Shown here piece by piece: positions 1 through 40,910 of a stretch of 64,000 nt of DNA. Made by a program: the position numbers and the translations under genes. The DNA is from Cristatella mucedo (lineage: Eukaryota > Bryozoa > Phylactolaemata > Cristatellidae): assembly GCA_009760855.2 (NCBI GenBank), contig WPIO01000060.1:1107501-1171500 (forward strand), given 5' to 3'. Within the stretch, counting starts at the first letter, position 1; every line of letters begins with the position of its first letter. The notes under the pieces were generated by a model that had not been told where the DNA came from, did no database searches, and was given only the letters and a program-made list of their open reading frames with translations.

Positions 1-330
1 CTCACCAGTTCCTCACCGCCGACAGTAACTTCGCTGCTCCATTCCTGCTTTGCAAGACCGTTGGCGTCAGAAGCTTTTGCACTGCAGATCCTAGACTGTG
101 AAACTTGCATCAGCGGCTCGTAGGTAGCAATATCTTCTGTCCTGTTGTCGTCTGTGGTACATCCTTTCCAGGCCCTAAGCCCCTAGTTATATGCTACTCA
201 CATCTTCGATTACTTTCCCAACTCAGCGAAGCTTCTTACTTTCTCTTTGTGACGTGAGACGAAGTCTGCTGGCTACCGTACTCTTACCGAAAGCAGCGTA
301 GGCTTTGATTTCCCTATAAGAAACTCTTTA
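1..330 (+). mobile_element. LINE family A, 3' end fragment (degenerate)
   Basis: Similar to the 3' coding end and UTR of the LINE at 45.1-48.1 kb: the segments around 50-110 (GTTGGCGTCAGAAGC, CCTAGACTGTG) and 245-330 (GTGAGACGAAGTCTGCTGGC) align with 47.79-48.05 kb. Heavily mutated and cut by the window edge. Confidence 0.75.
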
Positions 331-1849
331 GGCGAAAACCCAGTTTGGCCTTGTGCCTATGTGGAGCTAGCGATGGCAAATTTGTTGCATTATTTGTCAC
401 GTGTCTTTACGGACTAGAGCCCGTTCCGTGCCAAGCGTTTTTGGGGAAGGATTTCGGCTCAGGAGCCGCTGCAGCAGCTCAGCAACGGCATTAAGACTTG
501 CTATGAAATGGCTAGACTGTCCACCAACGTAGCGCTAAGTGTGAACAACCTGATTGGGAGGGGACAGGGAAGTTACTGCATCCTCATTTCGCCTTACGGC
601 TCCTGATTAAGCAGTCATTACTGAAATGACGTGTGCCTACTATTATTACTATATTACTAAGTATAATAACAGTATATTTTTTAGTATATATTGCTATATA
701 TATTACTAGTGCTGTGTAATTGGGGGCTGTCACTTTGGCAAAGCTTTCTTTTGGTGCAAAAATGATTGCTCCGTGACTGGCTTGAATTATAAATAGCTTC
801 CACCAGTGAGCTTTAAAGCGTTGGCAGGCTATATCGGCCGAATTATGACAGCTTTAGAAGCTGTTGTTGATTTCTGATTTGCAAGATGCATGAACCGGTG
901 TAACTTGTAATAATTGGTCGCCTGTGCTCCTGGCTTTGAACAGTAACGTTGGGCTTCGAAGTGATTGGTAGCCTCTGGCTGGCGCTGGACGACGCGTGTA
1001 GCTGTCTTACACACTGTCTTTGACGCCTAAACTTGTTGCAATAAAGTGCACGAGCTGTTTATTGCTGCCGCGCTCACCTACCAAATAAGTAGTGCCTGCG
1101 AGTTACAGAGGCGGCAGCGTTAGCGACTTTTTATCCGTACTTCGAGATGCACCTGCATTTGTTTGTCGTCGCCAAAGACTAGAGCCCGTTACGGGCGCTG
1201 TTTTGTGGCAAACTGGATATAAGATTTGTCTGCAGCTCGATCGTGTTATTTGGCCTCAGAAACGTTCAATAATTCCAAGAAGGACGCTTAGCAATCGTCT
1301 CGTGCTGGTCTTATTTCCAATGACTGCATCGGTAGGCATTGCACCTGATGCATGGCATTCGATATTGGCTGGATAGATAGTAGAGCTGTATTGCATATAA
1401 CTTTAGGGTGATCAAAATTGAGGCTCATTGCAAGGCATTCAGGCGGCAGCAGTCGTCGCTGCTCAGCAGCGTATGGCCGCATTTAGGCCGACTTTAGATG
1501 AAGACGTGGCCAATAGCAAGGCAGACCTGGCACGATGTCTGAGCCAGAGGTTAACAATATCTACCGTAAATGTCACGGTGAACCAGCCGGGTCTTCTGAG
1601 AGTAATGCTGATACGGCTATCAAGTCAGAGCTTAATTATTAAGTAAGCTAGTGATAGCAGCTGGACTGTACCTACTTCGACCAATCTAGAAGATATCGAG
1701 AGCGTTAAGTTTACCGCCGTAGCATCCGATTCGTGCTAGCTTATTTATTTATATTCACCTTTCTTCATTTCACACAAGTCCGTCAGTGCGTTTGTGCTCA
1801 TCCAGAGGATCTGCTGGATGCTGGGCAGCCTAGCCGAGTGACTGCCGCA
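331..1849. other. Unannotated intergenic DNA
   Basis: Nothing recognisable. A short AT-rich patch lies at 640-715. The short open frames have no family resemblance and no splice or codon support. Confidence 0.6.
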
Positions 1850-2190
1850 ATCTGATGCAATGTAATCTAATGCGTATCTCCGTCTAGAACTCCACACAGT
1901 CATAAAGACCGTGTGGGCGTTGTTACGCAGGAGAGTTTTCTAGAGCTAACTCACAGCCTGAACGGCTTTCGGTACGCATTCGGTAGCCAACAGACTTCGT
2001 CTCACGCAACAAAGAGAAAGTGGGAAGCATAGCAGAGTCAGGAGAGCAGCTCGCGAAGCGAGTATCCTGGAAGTAGCAGCTCAGGACTGCTGAAACGGAT
2101 GAGCCAGTACTCGGCAGCTGGAGTGTGGTTGTCGTTGCGTAAGAAGAAGCCTAATTGTGCGTACGGCAGACGAGACTAGATTGGCGAGAT
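1850..2190 (-). mobile_element. LINE family A, 3' end fragment
   Basis: Reverse-strand copy of the family A 3' end: the TGTAATGTAATC tail complement, then GGAGAGTTTT, the CGGCTTTCGGTACGCATTC segment and GACTTCGTCTCACGCAAC, as in 22.75-23.05 kb and the complement of 47.9-48.12 kb. Confidence 0.85.
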
Positions 2191-2944
2191 GGTGCCAGAG
2201 ATAAACGTGATACGAGTAGCTGCCGAAACCGCTCGTGAGGTTTTTTGAAGAAACGATAGCTGAAGCAACTGCTGCGATGAAAATCCTCGGAAGCAATTTT
2301 ATGTTCGAATCCGACGAGGTGTGGAAGCTGAAGGTAGATATTTACCCTAGTTGGTTGACTGAGGATTTTTCAGTATCCCGGTCACGGACTGGCTTAAATA
2401 AACGAGGTAGCCACATAACGCTGGTACTCTTTATCACGCTGATTCTGACAACCCTGGAAAGAATTTGCAGCTCCTGGGTCAAGTCCTGAAACAGCACGAG
2501 TCCTGAACTACAAAATCCTGAACTCCAGTAATTGGTCAGTTGGGCTCCGGGTTTCGAACTGGTCATTTGAAGTTTGGGCCTCAAAGTTGAGCTGCACACT
2601 CGCAACTCTCCCGGCGATAAAATAGGAAACTCTTAACTTATGACGTAGGCTTAGTATATTAAGGTATCGGCGCTCGTTACTGCTGCCGTATTGCGGTACC
2701 ACTGTCGCATGCCTGGGTCGCATACCTGGCTCCTTGCTCCTCACTACATCAGCTGCTCTCATGACTCAGCCACGCTTCTCACTTCCTCTTTGTTGCTTGA
2801 CGTGAAGTCTGTGGTTAGCTACCGAATTCGTACCAAAAGCCGCTTAGGCTGTGAGTGAGCTATAAGGATCTGTTACGTATGAAGTCCATATAGTCTTAAT
2901 GTCTTTCGGAGTTAAGGACGGAGATAGAGACATGCATGCATGTA

Positions 2945-3240
2945 TGCATAATAATAATAATACGTTTGATAAAGCGCCCTCAAGAAGTCAATCTCTTTCT
3001 AGACGCTTTACAATTGCTGCAAAGGAAGCATGATCGAATGGTTAGTGGTAGCATGCTCAATAAACAACAAGAATAACATGGCTAGGTGTGACATGCACAA
3101 GGTCAGCATGTAAGTTTAGTTAGTAGCAGCATGCACAGTGTCAGCACGCATAAGCACATAAAGGACGAATCGCAGGGACTCAATAAATGCTGTGATAAAT
3201 ACATAAATATTGAGGCAGAATCTGCGATTCACTTGTTAAA
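2945..3240 (-). mobile_element. LINE family B, 3' tail
   Basis: Reverse-strand tail with an (AAT)n start, GATAAAGCGCCCTCA, CAATCTCTTTCTAG and the CATGCACAGTGTCAGCA segment shared by the other family B copies in the window. Confidence 0.85.
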
Positions 3241-3254
3241 GTATATGTCGACCG

Positions 3255-3365
3255 ATTCAACAGCCTCACCCACATAGCTTCAGAGAGGCCTTAAAGGCAA
3301 TTGGCTAGCTTTCAATGGGCTCTAATTGATTGCATGCTTCAGGACTCGAACTCACCACCTAAGTG
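3255..3365 (-). mobile_element. SINE type 2 remnant
   Basis: Carries CAACAGCCTCA and GACTCGAACTCACCACCT, resembling the minus-strand SINE type 2 copies near 17.1 and 20.1 kb. Degenerate. Confidence 0.45.
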
Positions 3366-3510
3366 GTTATGTAATGTAATTTAATGTAATGTATCTCTGT
3401 CTGTAACTCCACAAAGTCATACAGACCACGTGAGTGTTACGCAGGAGAGATTTGTAAAGCGCACTCACAGCCTAAGCGGCTTTCGGTACGCATTCGTTAG
3501 TGCCATCAGC
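3366..3510 (-). mobile_element. LINE family A, 3' end fragment
   Basis: TAATGTAATGTATCTCTGTC followed by the ACTCCACAAAGTCATA, CAGGAGAG and GCGGCTTTCGGTACG segments of the family A 3' UTR complement. Confidence 0.85.
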
Positions 3511-4157
3511 ATCCTATCCCAGGGCTAAGACCAGGGACTAGAGAGCTGTACTTCGTGGCTTCACCTACGCCAGTATTTTTCAAGCGTCGGCTTGGACTAA
3601 CGACGCTACGAGCGCTGTTTGTAATAAAAGACATTAGTTCAGGAGCCACCAGAGAGCGTATTCAGTAGTGGAGGGAATATATAAAATGTAAAAGCAAAGC
3701 TTACTCGCTGTTCCAGCATCTAGTATGTCACTGCCAATGTGTCTTCGGTTAGCATAGAAAAGTCTACTTTCTGCAATTAGCTCTGCGTCCATTTCGGAAA
3801 TTTCTGCGCTGTAACCGTCGGCTATAAAACCACAATAAACCGAAAGCTCTAAGCCCTAAGACATGAAACTCACAGGAATATCGGTCTCCTTGCTAGAGGC
3901 TCAATGTTCATAGCAGGATCCACGTCAGAATTTATAGATATACCTCTAAGCAATAGTTGACTGAATGCGCTTGGATTTCCATAGGGCGTGCCCACCGACC
4001 TGCGTCTAGGTGTGCAGTCTTTGTCGGTGGCGCCGGCGAAGGGGAGGGACGGTTGATGGGCGTCACAGCGAGCCGCTTGACACACGAAATGGCGCAGCCT
4101 ACTGCGCCTGCGTAGTATCGGCGCATTCCCAGTCCGTGCGGCCGGCTCTGGTCGGCA

Positions 4158-32762
<28,605 letters not shown>

Positions 32763-33021
32763 CTTCTCTCAGTCGGCTGCACGTGCCATCAGTGCCGGCC
32801 CGAGTTTATTGTCGAATGTGTTGCTGGCCGTGAGCCAGAGCATGTTTCGGGGCAGCTGCCACCTGGCTGCTTGGTGGCAGCTGCGGTTCAGCTCAATCTC
32901 ACCAATGCTCTCCATATTCAATTCACAAAGTGCGCAGAGCTCAGAGTTCGAGATGCCTGTGGTTGCACCGATCGCATTTTGCTATGCTGTCGAGCTTTGC
33001 TGGATTGCTGCCTAATGGTGC

Positions 33022-33034
33022 CCCCCCCCCCCCG
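33022..33034. repeat. Poly(C) run
   Basis: About 13 consecutive C shortly downstream of the kinase stop codon. Length may be unreliable. Confidence 0.85.
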
Positions 33035-33224
33035 TTGTAGCTAGGGCCGGTTGACAGTGCTGTCAGTCGAAACTGAACTTGGTTTTATCGCATAATGTCG
33101 CCATACATGTTTGGTTCATTAACGTGTAATGTGAGATTTTAATTGCATCCTTGCTCTTCACCGGCTTTTTGTCAGACGTCTGCAGATCTTAAACCAAACT
33201 GACCGTCGCGCAATGTCAGCTAAG

Positions 33225-33365
33225 TAAAGGGCAGCAGCTAACTTCAGAGGCAAAATGCTCAGCTGCTTTCACATGCTGCAGCATGCTATGAACGGGTGCC
33301 TGCCGCATGACTCAAACCCACGACCTGGCTCGTGACGTTCGACCACCCTACTGCTGAGCTAAGGC
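33225..33365 (-). mobile_element. SINE type 2 copy
   Basis: GCCGCATGACTCAAACCCAC, GACCTGGCTCGTGA and a GACCACC...GAGCTAAGGCC head: inverted, worn tRNA-like sequence. Confidence 0.55.
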
Positions 33366-33689
33366 CTGCAGCAGTAGGCATGCGTGTTGGCCAGCCCTTG
33401 GGGCTCTAGATCTGATGCTAGTGAAAACTTGACGAATCGCTGTGTATGGCTTGAATACATCCAGAACGTCAAGCTGCTCGAAAACTGGTCCACCCGTCAC
33501 CAAATTCGTTCGAGAATGCATTTGCTGCATCTGCTGGTTCGTACCAAATTGGCATGGATACTGAGATAATAGTTTCTGAACATTTACCTTCACATTGAAG
33601 ACCGGTATAAATTACTTATGTACCTTAAAATGAGCTTGTCTGATCAATTTTGAATCGTGAAAGCAACCGCCTTACTTAGTGTGCTACCA

Positions 33690-34095
33690 CGGCTCACCAT
33701 GCGAGGTTCGTACGAGGTATAGGTAAACGATTCGATTTCGAAAAGCGAGTGGTATGATGCTCAGTGTGGTGGGGGAGTGGATCTGATAGGTAGGCTGGAG
33801 CCAAAGAGTGAAGAGACCAAAAAGTGAGTGATATAACACCTTGAAATCGATGAATTGCTTGACTGGGAGCTGTGTAAGTCGGCGAAAAGTAGTGTGATGA
33901 GGCAACTGCGATGCTCACGTCAGACAAGCCAAGCTGCAGAGTAGTGCATGAGCTGTAAACGATTGATTGCACAGGCCAGTAGACCAGCAAGCAGTGAGTT
34001 GCAGAGGTCGAGATGGGATGTCACAAATCCACGGACCAATGTGGGTATGGCATTCCTGTCTAAAAAAATCCCGAGGTTTAGCAATTTTAGGTAGC
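33690..34095 (-). mobile_element. LINE family B, 3' part
   Basis: Reverse strand with LPVKQFIDFKVL and related RT C-terminal sequence; no clear tail. Confidence 0.8.
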
Positions 34096-34299
34096 TGAAT
34101 ACAAAGAAAAATTCATATGCAATTGGCCTACGAACCTGGGAGTTAGGCTGCTAGTGGCAGACTCGAAGGTAGACAATGAGGTACCGCAAGGAATTGAGGG
34201 AGAGGAGTTCGGTATAATCTTGGGTATGGAATGCGCGTCTTTTCTACCCTAATAATAACGAAACCACAGAAGCACCTTGATAGATTGCCACAAGGGTCA

Positions 34300-34985
34300 T
34301 TATGTATTGTAATGTAATATATGTCCATCTGTAACTCCAGGAAGCCATATAGACTATATGGGTGTTACGAAGGAGAGTTTTGTATAACACACTCACAGCC
34401 TAAGCGGCTTTCAGTAAGCATTCGGTAGCCAACAGACTTCGTCTCACGCAACGCTGGAAAAGTGGGAAGCCTAGCAGAAGCAGGAGAGCAGTTGAGTTAG
34501 TGAGTGAGTGGCATAGAAGTAGCAGTTCAGGACCGCTGAAAAAAATGAGTCATGGTCGGCAGCAGGAGAGTAATTGTCGTTGCTTAAGAATTGTGGAAGC
34601 GAGTTCCACAGTCTAGGACCTGCAGAGCGAAAGCTTCTGTCGCCAACTGTCTTTAAGTGTAGGAATAGAACAGCTAATTTATTGTCCATACAGGACCTGA
34701 CGGCACGAGGAGGCTGACACTGGTGCAGCAGTTCAGCTAGGTACGAAGGAGCCAAGCCGTGGCAGGCCTTGTGGGTCAGGGTAAGAACATTAGGTAACGT
34801 CCTTACATGAGACCGATTAAGGAGACGACTAATGATCGTCGTCGTTTTTAGATGATGCATCCGTAGTGATACTATGCTTTTATTGAGGCGAGACTTGGCC
34901 TTCACTAGCTTGGATTGGTTGGAATCACAATAGTCCTCGTATGCAAGTCGATGGACAGTCACTCCTGTCTTTCTAATAATAATAC
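34300..34985 (-). mobile_element. Chimeric LINE: family B linker joined to family A 3' end
   Basis: The 163-residue minus-strand frame (34,471-34,962) starts with TVHRLAYEDYCDSNQSKLVK, matching the endonuclease-RT linker of the LINE at 41.9 kb. Near 34,795 it switches to VLTLTHKACHGLAPSYLAEL, the family A RT C-terminus, and runs on to the family A tail. The RT palm is missing. Confidence 0.8.
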
Positions 34986-35379
34986 TAGTAAGTATTTTGT
35001 ATAGTACCCTTGGGAACTAGTTCTCTACACTGGCTCTTTACACGTTTTGACAAGAGAATCAATACCCAAGTATTAGTGTTCGGCACGGTATCAAGGATGC
35101 AAAAGCAATCGGGTATCACGCTTCAGCATGCTCAAGTAAGAAGCGGAAGTGGCCACCTTGTAGTAAGGCCTTTCGCCAATAAAATGATCTGAATCCACAG
35201 GGACGTTCGAAAAGCATACCGGACTTGAAATTACTGTCCAGCTCACTCTGGCAAGCGAAGAGCAGGTGCGTCTTGATGTGAGACTCGAAGGATGCAAGGT
35301 CATTGCACAGAGTGACTGCTCCCAGAATTGACTTTCGATTTTCGACGATCACAGAATTTCGATGCATACCATCTGAACG

Positions 35380-36067
35380 CTGTATCAGCAGACGATTTCA
35401 ATTCAGTGCGAGGGACGTTAAAATGATCAGATACTGTAGAGCGGGTGGTGCGACAACTTACTCGACGAGCAAAGTTGGATATGTAGTGTGGTGAAAGTGA
35501 GTTAAGTTACAAGTAACTCCGACAGAGGATCTTAAAACCAATTTGGTGGTCGATAGGAAGCAGAGCAGCTCATGCACGAGAAGTGGTTCGATTTTGTTGC
35601 TAGGCGGTTGACAATATTATAGATGAACCGCTGAGTTTTGCTTTACTTGCAGACGATTAAAGGCATAATTTGGGAGTCTTTAATAAATGAACATAAATAA
35701 AGATAAATGATGAAGGAATTTCGATAATCTATACGCAATAGCACAAATAAGTGAGCAAGTTTGGCTGTCGAGCTCGTATGTAAGCTGGCCCTGAGTTTAG
35801 CCCTGTTCATTAGCTGGAAGTAGGCTCAGTCAATACTGAAAGAACTGAGCTTGCCTAATGACAAGACGTTTTGGAATAGTATACCAAGATTACGGGCAGT
35901 CGTCACCGATGTGATGTGGGTCCGAAACTCATGTAGCTCAATCAGCGTGGAGCGTTCGCAGACAGCCAAGTAAGCGCGATGAACCTCGCCGAAACGTATG
36001 TATAACTTTCCAGAAGTAGAGCAAAATGTGGTAGCAGGTCATGCGTGTCGGTGTGTCTCAGCAAGTG

Positions 36068-36123
<56 letters not shown>

Positions 36124-36560
36124 GCGAGTCTCTATAAGTAAGCATGCGATTGAGGTGGGTGTGAGCATTAAATTTGGTGCAGTCTGACGATAGTGCCTTG
36201 ATGTCGGGGTTATGATTCGCTCGCCCGCATCTCGCTCAGTGGGTTGGTGGATCCTGGTGGCGCCGTGGACAATGAGACAATTAATGTCACGTTCAAAGTT
36301 GAACCCCATGTCGAGTGTTATGTCTTCCAACTTTCGGGTGATACTAGGTTTGACCAAAACTGTTAGTTTAGTTGCATGCTTTCTCAAGCTACTGTCTTGC
36401 AGCCCAACTTTTTTTAATATCTGCAGTAAGCTAGGGGCCATCTGGAAGAGGGCTACAGTGTGCCTAATCAGCAGCCAACTCGTCCAGAATATCAGCTTGT
36501 GCTGAGTGGTAGCATTCTGCCGGGCGATCGGGTTTAACGGATGATTGAGCACCTGGGGCA
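35380..36560 (-). mobile_element. LINE RT fragment, degenerate (family C-like)
   Basis: Minus-strand frame retains LTVLVKPSITRKLEDITLDM, resembling the RT region after the palm. The 5' side shares GATTTCAATTCAGTGCGAGG with the family C 3' end. Interrupted by the CT repeat at 36,068. Confidence 0.55.
36068..36120. repeat. (CT)n microsatellite
   Basis: About 52 bases of CT on the plus strand within a LINE fragment. Confidence 0.97.
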
Positions 36561-36679
36561 AAGACAGCATTCTCGTTCGGCAAGCATCAATTGCAGTCGT
36601 CTTGAATTTGCACGATTCACAAATAAAATAAAGGTAGAAATATTATTCATTTGTATTTTTGCGTCATGAAAAAAATATT

Positions 36680-37460
36680 CTCTTCTCAGGCGCTTCACAT
36701 GCATTCATTAAAATTCAGGCTTTTTTAGACAGGGACACAGCAACTAAATTGATCCATGCATTTGTGACATCCCGTCTTGACTCCTGTAACTTACTGCTTG
36801 CTGGCCTACCGACATGTGCAATCCCGCGATTACAGCTGGTGCAAAACTCTGCAGCTGGGCTTGTCTGTCGTGAGCGTCGCAGTTGCCACATCATACCACT
36901 TCTCGCCGACCTGCACTGGCTACCAGTCAAGCAACGGATCGACTTCAAGGTTTTGTCGATCACTTGTAGGTCCCTCCATTCTTTGGCTCCGGCCTACCTA
37001 TTAGATTTACTTCCCCGCCAGGCCAAGCATCGTACCATCCGCTTTTCGGAATCTAACAGTTTACCAATACCTCGCACAAACCACCAATCCTTTGGAGACC
37101 GTGCATTTCGCTCGTATGCTCCCAAAGCCTGTAGCTCACTCCCGACTCGCGCCACGACATCCCTTGACTTGACCACATTTAAAAAGAACTACAAAACGTA
37201 CATATTTATGACAGCACTGAGTGGGTCTCTGTGATTTTTCCTTTAAGTACTTATGTCTGCTGACAATATGCATGCTGCCACTAATCACACTTGCATGCTG
37301 ACCCTGTGCATGTCACCCAAACCATGTTATTCGTGTTGTTTATCAAGCATGATACCACTCACCATTCGAACGTGTTTCGTGTGCAGCAAATGAAAAGCGC
37401 CTAGGAAGAGATCGAGTTCTCCGAGGGTGCTTTATCAAGTGCATTATCATTATTATTATT
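36680..37460 (+). mobile_element. LINE family B, 3' part with tail
   Basis: A 191-residue frame (36,659-37,234) keeps [39 protein letters not shown] and SFGDRAFRSYAPKACSSLP. The 3' UTR then ends AAAAGCGCCTAGGAAGAGAT ... (ATT)n. 5'-truncated; RT palm absent. Confidence 0.93.
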
Positions 37461-37469
37461 ATGATTACT

Positions 37470-37570
37470 TGTGCCGCAGAGTTCGAGCCGACGACCTTGG
37501 TCAACAAATGCATTCTCCTTGACCTCGATCGGTAAACGCTAGCACCTCAGCGCCTGGGTCAAACCATGAT
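37470..37570 (-). mobile_element. SINE type 1 remnant
   Basis: GAGTTCGAGCCGACGACCTT, GGTCAAC and AGCACCTCAGCGCCTGGGTC: inverted tRNA-like head. Confidence 0.55.
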
Positions 37571-37579
37571 TTTGGATAC

Positions 37580-37990
37580 CGAAGGGGGAGTAAACTGCAG
37601 ACTGAATGAGAACCGGGTGTGAGCAGATGTGCTGAATCAGGTAATGATAGGAGTTGACAGCATGCAATCGTGGGCGAATATTTGTACTAGTATGTGACCT
37701 TCGTTGCGAGTGGGCCAATGCACATAAGCCACAAGAGAAAATGAATCAGTCACTGGACAAATTTTGCACTTAAGAAATAGATAGTTGAGGCATCGAAATG
37801 AATATTTAAAGCAGCCATTTTCTGAAGGGAAGATTCTTAGGACCCAGTATCAAAATGAGATGAGGAAAATCTGAAATGAAAACTTAAGGTCATAGACTCT
37901 AAGTTTGATGCTGCGACAATTAAAGGGCTCTAATGTGCAATTTGGCAGCCACGCTCAGACACAATTGTGTTAGTCTGAAATGGTTTGGGC
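37580..37990 (-). mobile_element. LINE family B endonuclease fragment (degenerate)
   Basis: GCAGACTGAATGAGAA, AGTGGGCCAATGCACATAAG and GAATCAGTCACTGGACAAAT match 42,222-42,400 of the minus-strand LINE endonuclease region. Confidence 0.75.
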
Positions 37991-38707
37991 GAAGGACCAT
38001 ATGAAATTTTTTTCATATGTAGGAGAATGCAGCTACAAGTTTGGACGTACAGCAGGCAAGATGGCATGATGGCAGGCATGATGGCAAAAAGCCGGTTCAT
38101 CCGGTCTTGAAGCTGCGATGAAGACGATCGCCCAGGGCAAGCTTGATGGTCGGTTTTTACAGCTTAGCATCTAGAACGACCAATATTTTCAGCTCTATGT
38201 TGAGACTAGCTTATGATCGGACGGGAAATTTAAGTGTCGCATTAAAATGCGGGCTCGAGTGTCTGACCTTGCTGACCTTGCGGTAACGCCAGTCTAACTG
38301 GTCAGCCCGACCTACACTCGGGAAATGACTCCATACTGTGATCTTTGTCATCAAGTGCTCGAATCTTAGCTTTGGTCAATTTCTATTTTTGACTTTTTCA
38401 GTAGAGAGGTACTAGCTGAGCTTTGACAGTACTAAGCTCCCGGTGTTCTTTTTAGTCTCTTCCTGTTGCAGAGATAGTCATATGCAACGCTTCTATTAAG
38501 CTTCGGCCGTGTGACACCGAGTGACATCTTTGTGGCTTGTTTTTTCTCGGCACCGTTATCTAGCCTGAGATAGCAACACTTACATTAGGTTCGCTTTGCT
38601 TTTTTTGATTTCCAATTCGTTGCTGTGAAAACTCCCCGGTTTACAAATGTGGTTGGAAACTGCTACCCCGTGACTCGTCACGAGCAGATCTATGTATGCA
38701 TGTCCAT

Positions 38708-38992
38708 TGTTGTGTGCACCTGTCGCTTCTCGGCCACTCACGTATGCCCTACCTGCAGCAGGTGGTTGAGCAATTGACTCAGTGAAGCCTTTGATGTAAG
38801 CATGTGGCCCACCACAGTGGCTCACTACAGATGCACTCCCTTATCTGTGGTGAGCAGCCCCTAGCTCCTATATGTACCCACTGGGGGAATAAAAATGAGT
38901 CTCGTTCACTGCTCACGTTCGCCCGCTCGTGTCTTCGTGTCTCCGTGAGACTCCACTAGCGCTACTGCAGCCGGAGACACAGTAACTTAACA
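38708..38992 (+). mobile_element. Candidate solo LTR (285 bp)
   Basis: Starts TGTTGTG and ends TTAACA (TGTT...AACA inverted termini), flanked on both sides by CCAT (38,704-38,707 and 38,993-38,996), a possible 4-bp target duplication. Inside are CTATATGTA (TATA-like, about 38,869) and AATAAAAAT (poly(A) signal, about 38,888) at typical LTR spacing. No second LTR or gag-pol frames nearby, hence solo. Inferred from structure only. Confidence 0.5.
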
Positions 38993-38996
38993 CCAT

Positions 38997-39560
38997 CAAT
39001 TACTAAGGCAGGCTCAGCCAAGATTCCGGTCGGTTGCACTCCTTCTCGAAGCTTTCCAATACGGCAACCCTGCTGGTTTAAGCGGCAGCTGGGATGCTCG
39101 GGAACTGCCAGTCCTCACTTCGGGCGACAGCAAAAAGGACGGAGAGGGTCGTAGTGCATAAAGCGAATACTGCTGAAATGCCATAGCCACCCTTGGAGAA
39201 AAAAAACTCAAAAAGTTCAAAGTGCTGGGAATTTCTAGCCTTTAATTGCTAAGTTTCAACTGCCAGAGGGAATTTCGCAGCTAAAATTGCCAGTAATCCA
39301 GACCACTTCACATTGTTAACACTCACCACGAAGCTGTACCATCGTAATAGTCCTATACATACAGCCTAAATTAGTCATGTAAACGCTACGTTAGCTACTG
39401 CGGCTGACTAATTTGCAAACCTTACTAGCTTACAACCATGTTGAATGGAAAGAAATTGACACGATTGACGAAGATCTCGGTTATTCAGTTTGAACAGAAA
39501 AATACTTTGCCAAGTTTGAGGTAGTTGTAGCTTTATGCTTCCAATTAAGTTAAAGCATCC
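38997..39560. other. Unannotated intergenic DNA
   Basis: No recognised gene or repeat. Confidence 0.5.
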
Positions 39561-40140
39561 ATAATAATAATACTACTAATAACAATAAATATACACTTGA
39601 TAAAGCGCCCTCAGACAACTCAATCTCTCTCTAGGCACTTTACATTTGCTGCAAAGGGAAATGCAATTGAATGGTGAGTAATATCATGCTTGATAAACAA
39701 CATGAACAACATGGTTAGGAGTGACATGCACAGGGTCGCAATGAAAATGTGGTTAGTGGCAGCATGCACAGTGTCAGCATGCTTAAGTAAATGAAGGACA
39801 AATCACAGGGACCCACTAAATGCTGTCATAAATAGGTGTGTTTTTAAGTTCTTTTTAAATGTGGTCAGCTCAGGGGATGTTCTAACGCAAGTTGGGAGAG
39901 AGTTCCTGGCTTAGGGAGCATATCAACTAAATGCACGGTCTCCAAAGAATTTAAGGTTTGAACGAGGTATTGTTAGACTATTGGATTCCGAAAAGCAGGT
40001 GGTACGATGCTTGGCCTGATGGGGGAGTATATCTGAGAGATAGGCTGAAGCAATAGAATGAAGGGACCTTAAAGTGAGTAACAAAACCTTGAAGTCACTC
40101 CGTTGCTTGACTGGTAGCCAGTGCAGGTCGGCGAGAAGTG
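39560..40140 (-). mobile_element. LINE family B, 3' part with tail
   Basis: (AAT)n start, GATAAAGCGCCCTCAGACAA, then the reverse-strand RT C-terminus up to the LHWLPV region, where the plus-strand copy begins. Confidence 0.9.
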
Positions 40141-40910
40141 GAGTAAAATTAGGGCTTGTTTAGATAAGGATACCACGTCCAAGTTGGTCCATGCATTCGT
40201 GACATCCCGTCTCGACTTCTGCAACTCACTGCTTACTGGCCTACCAGCATGTGCGATCAGGCGATTGCAGCTGGTGCTAAACTCTGCAGCTAGGCTTGTC
40301 TGTCGTGAGCGTTGCAGTTGCCACATTACTCCACTTCTCGCTGACCTGCACTGGCTACCAGTGTGGCAACGTATTGACTTCAAGGTTTTGTCGCTCACTT
40401 TTAGGTCACTTCATTCTATGGCTCCAGCCTATCTTTCAGATATACTACCCCATCAGGCCAAGCATCGTACCACCTGCTTTTCGGAATCCAACAGTCTGGA
40501 AATACCTCGTACAAACCTTAAATCCTTTGGAGACCGTGCATTCAGCTCGTATGCTATCAAAGCTTGGAACTCCCTCCCGACCTGCGTCAGAAAATCCCAT
40601 GACCTGACCACATTTAAAAGAAACTTAAAAACACACCTATTTAGGACAGCATTTAGTGGTCCCTGTGATTCGTCCTTGATTTGCTTATCCGTGCCGACAC
40701 TGTGCATGCTGCCACTAACCACATTTGCATGCTGACCCTGTGCATGTCACCCCTAACCATATTATTCATTTTGATTGTTTTTCAAGCATGATTTTACTTA
40801 CTATTCAATTGCATATCACTTTGCAGCAAATCTAAAGCGCCTAGAAAGAGATTAAGTTCTCTGAGGGCGCTTTACCAAGTGCAATATTATTATTTATGTT
40901 ATTATTATCA
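40140..40910 (+). mobile_element. LINE family B, 3' part with tail
   Basis: A 204-residue frame (40,121-40,735) encodes the RT C-terminal region ([40 protein letters not shown]) and continues through a 3' UTR to AAAGCGCCTAGAAAGAGATT and (ATT)n. It is flanked on both sides by minus-strand family B sequence. Confidence 0.93.
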
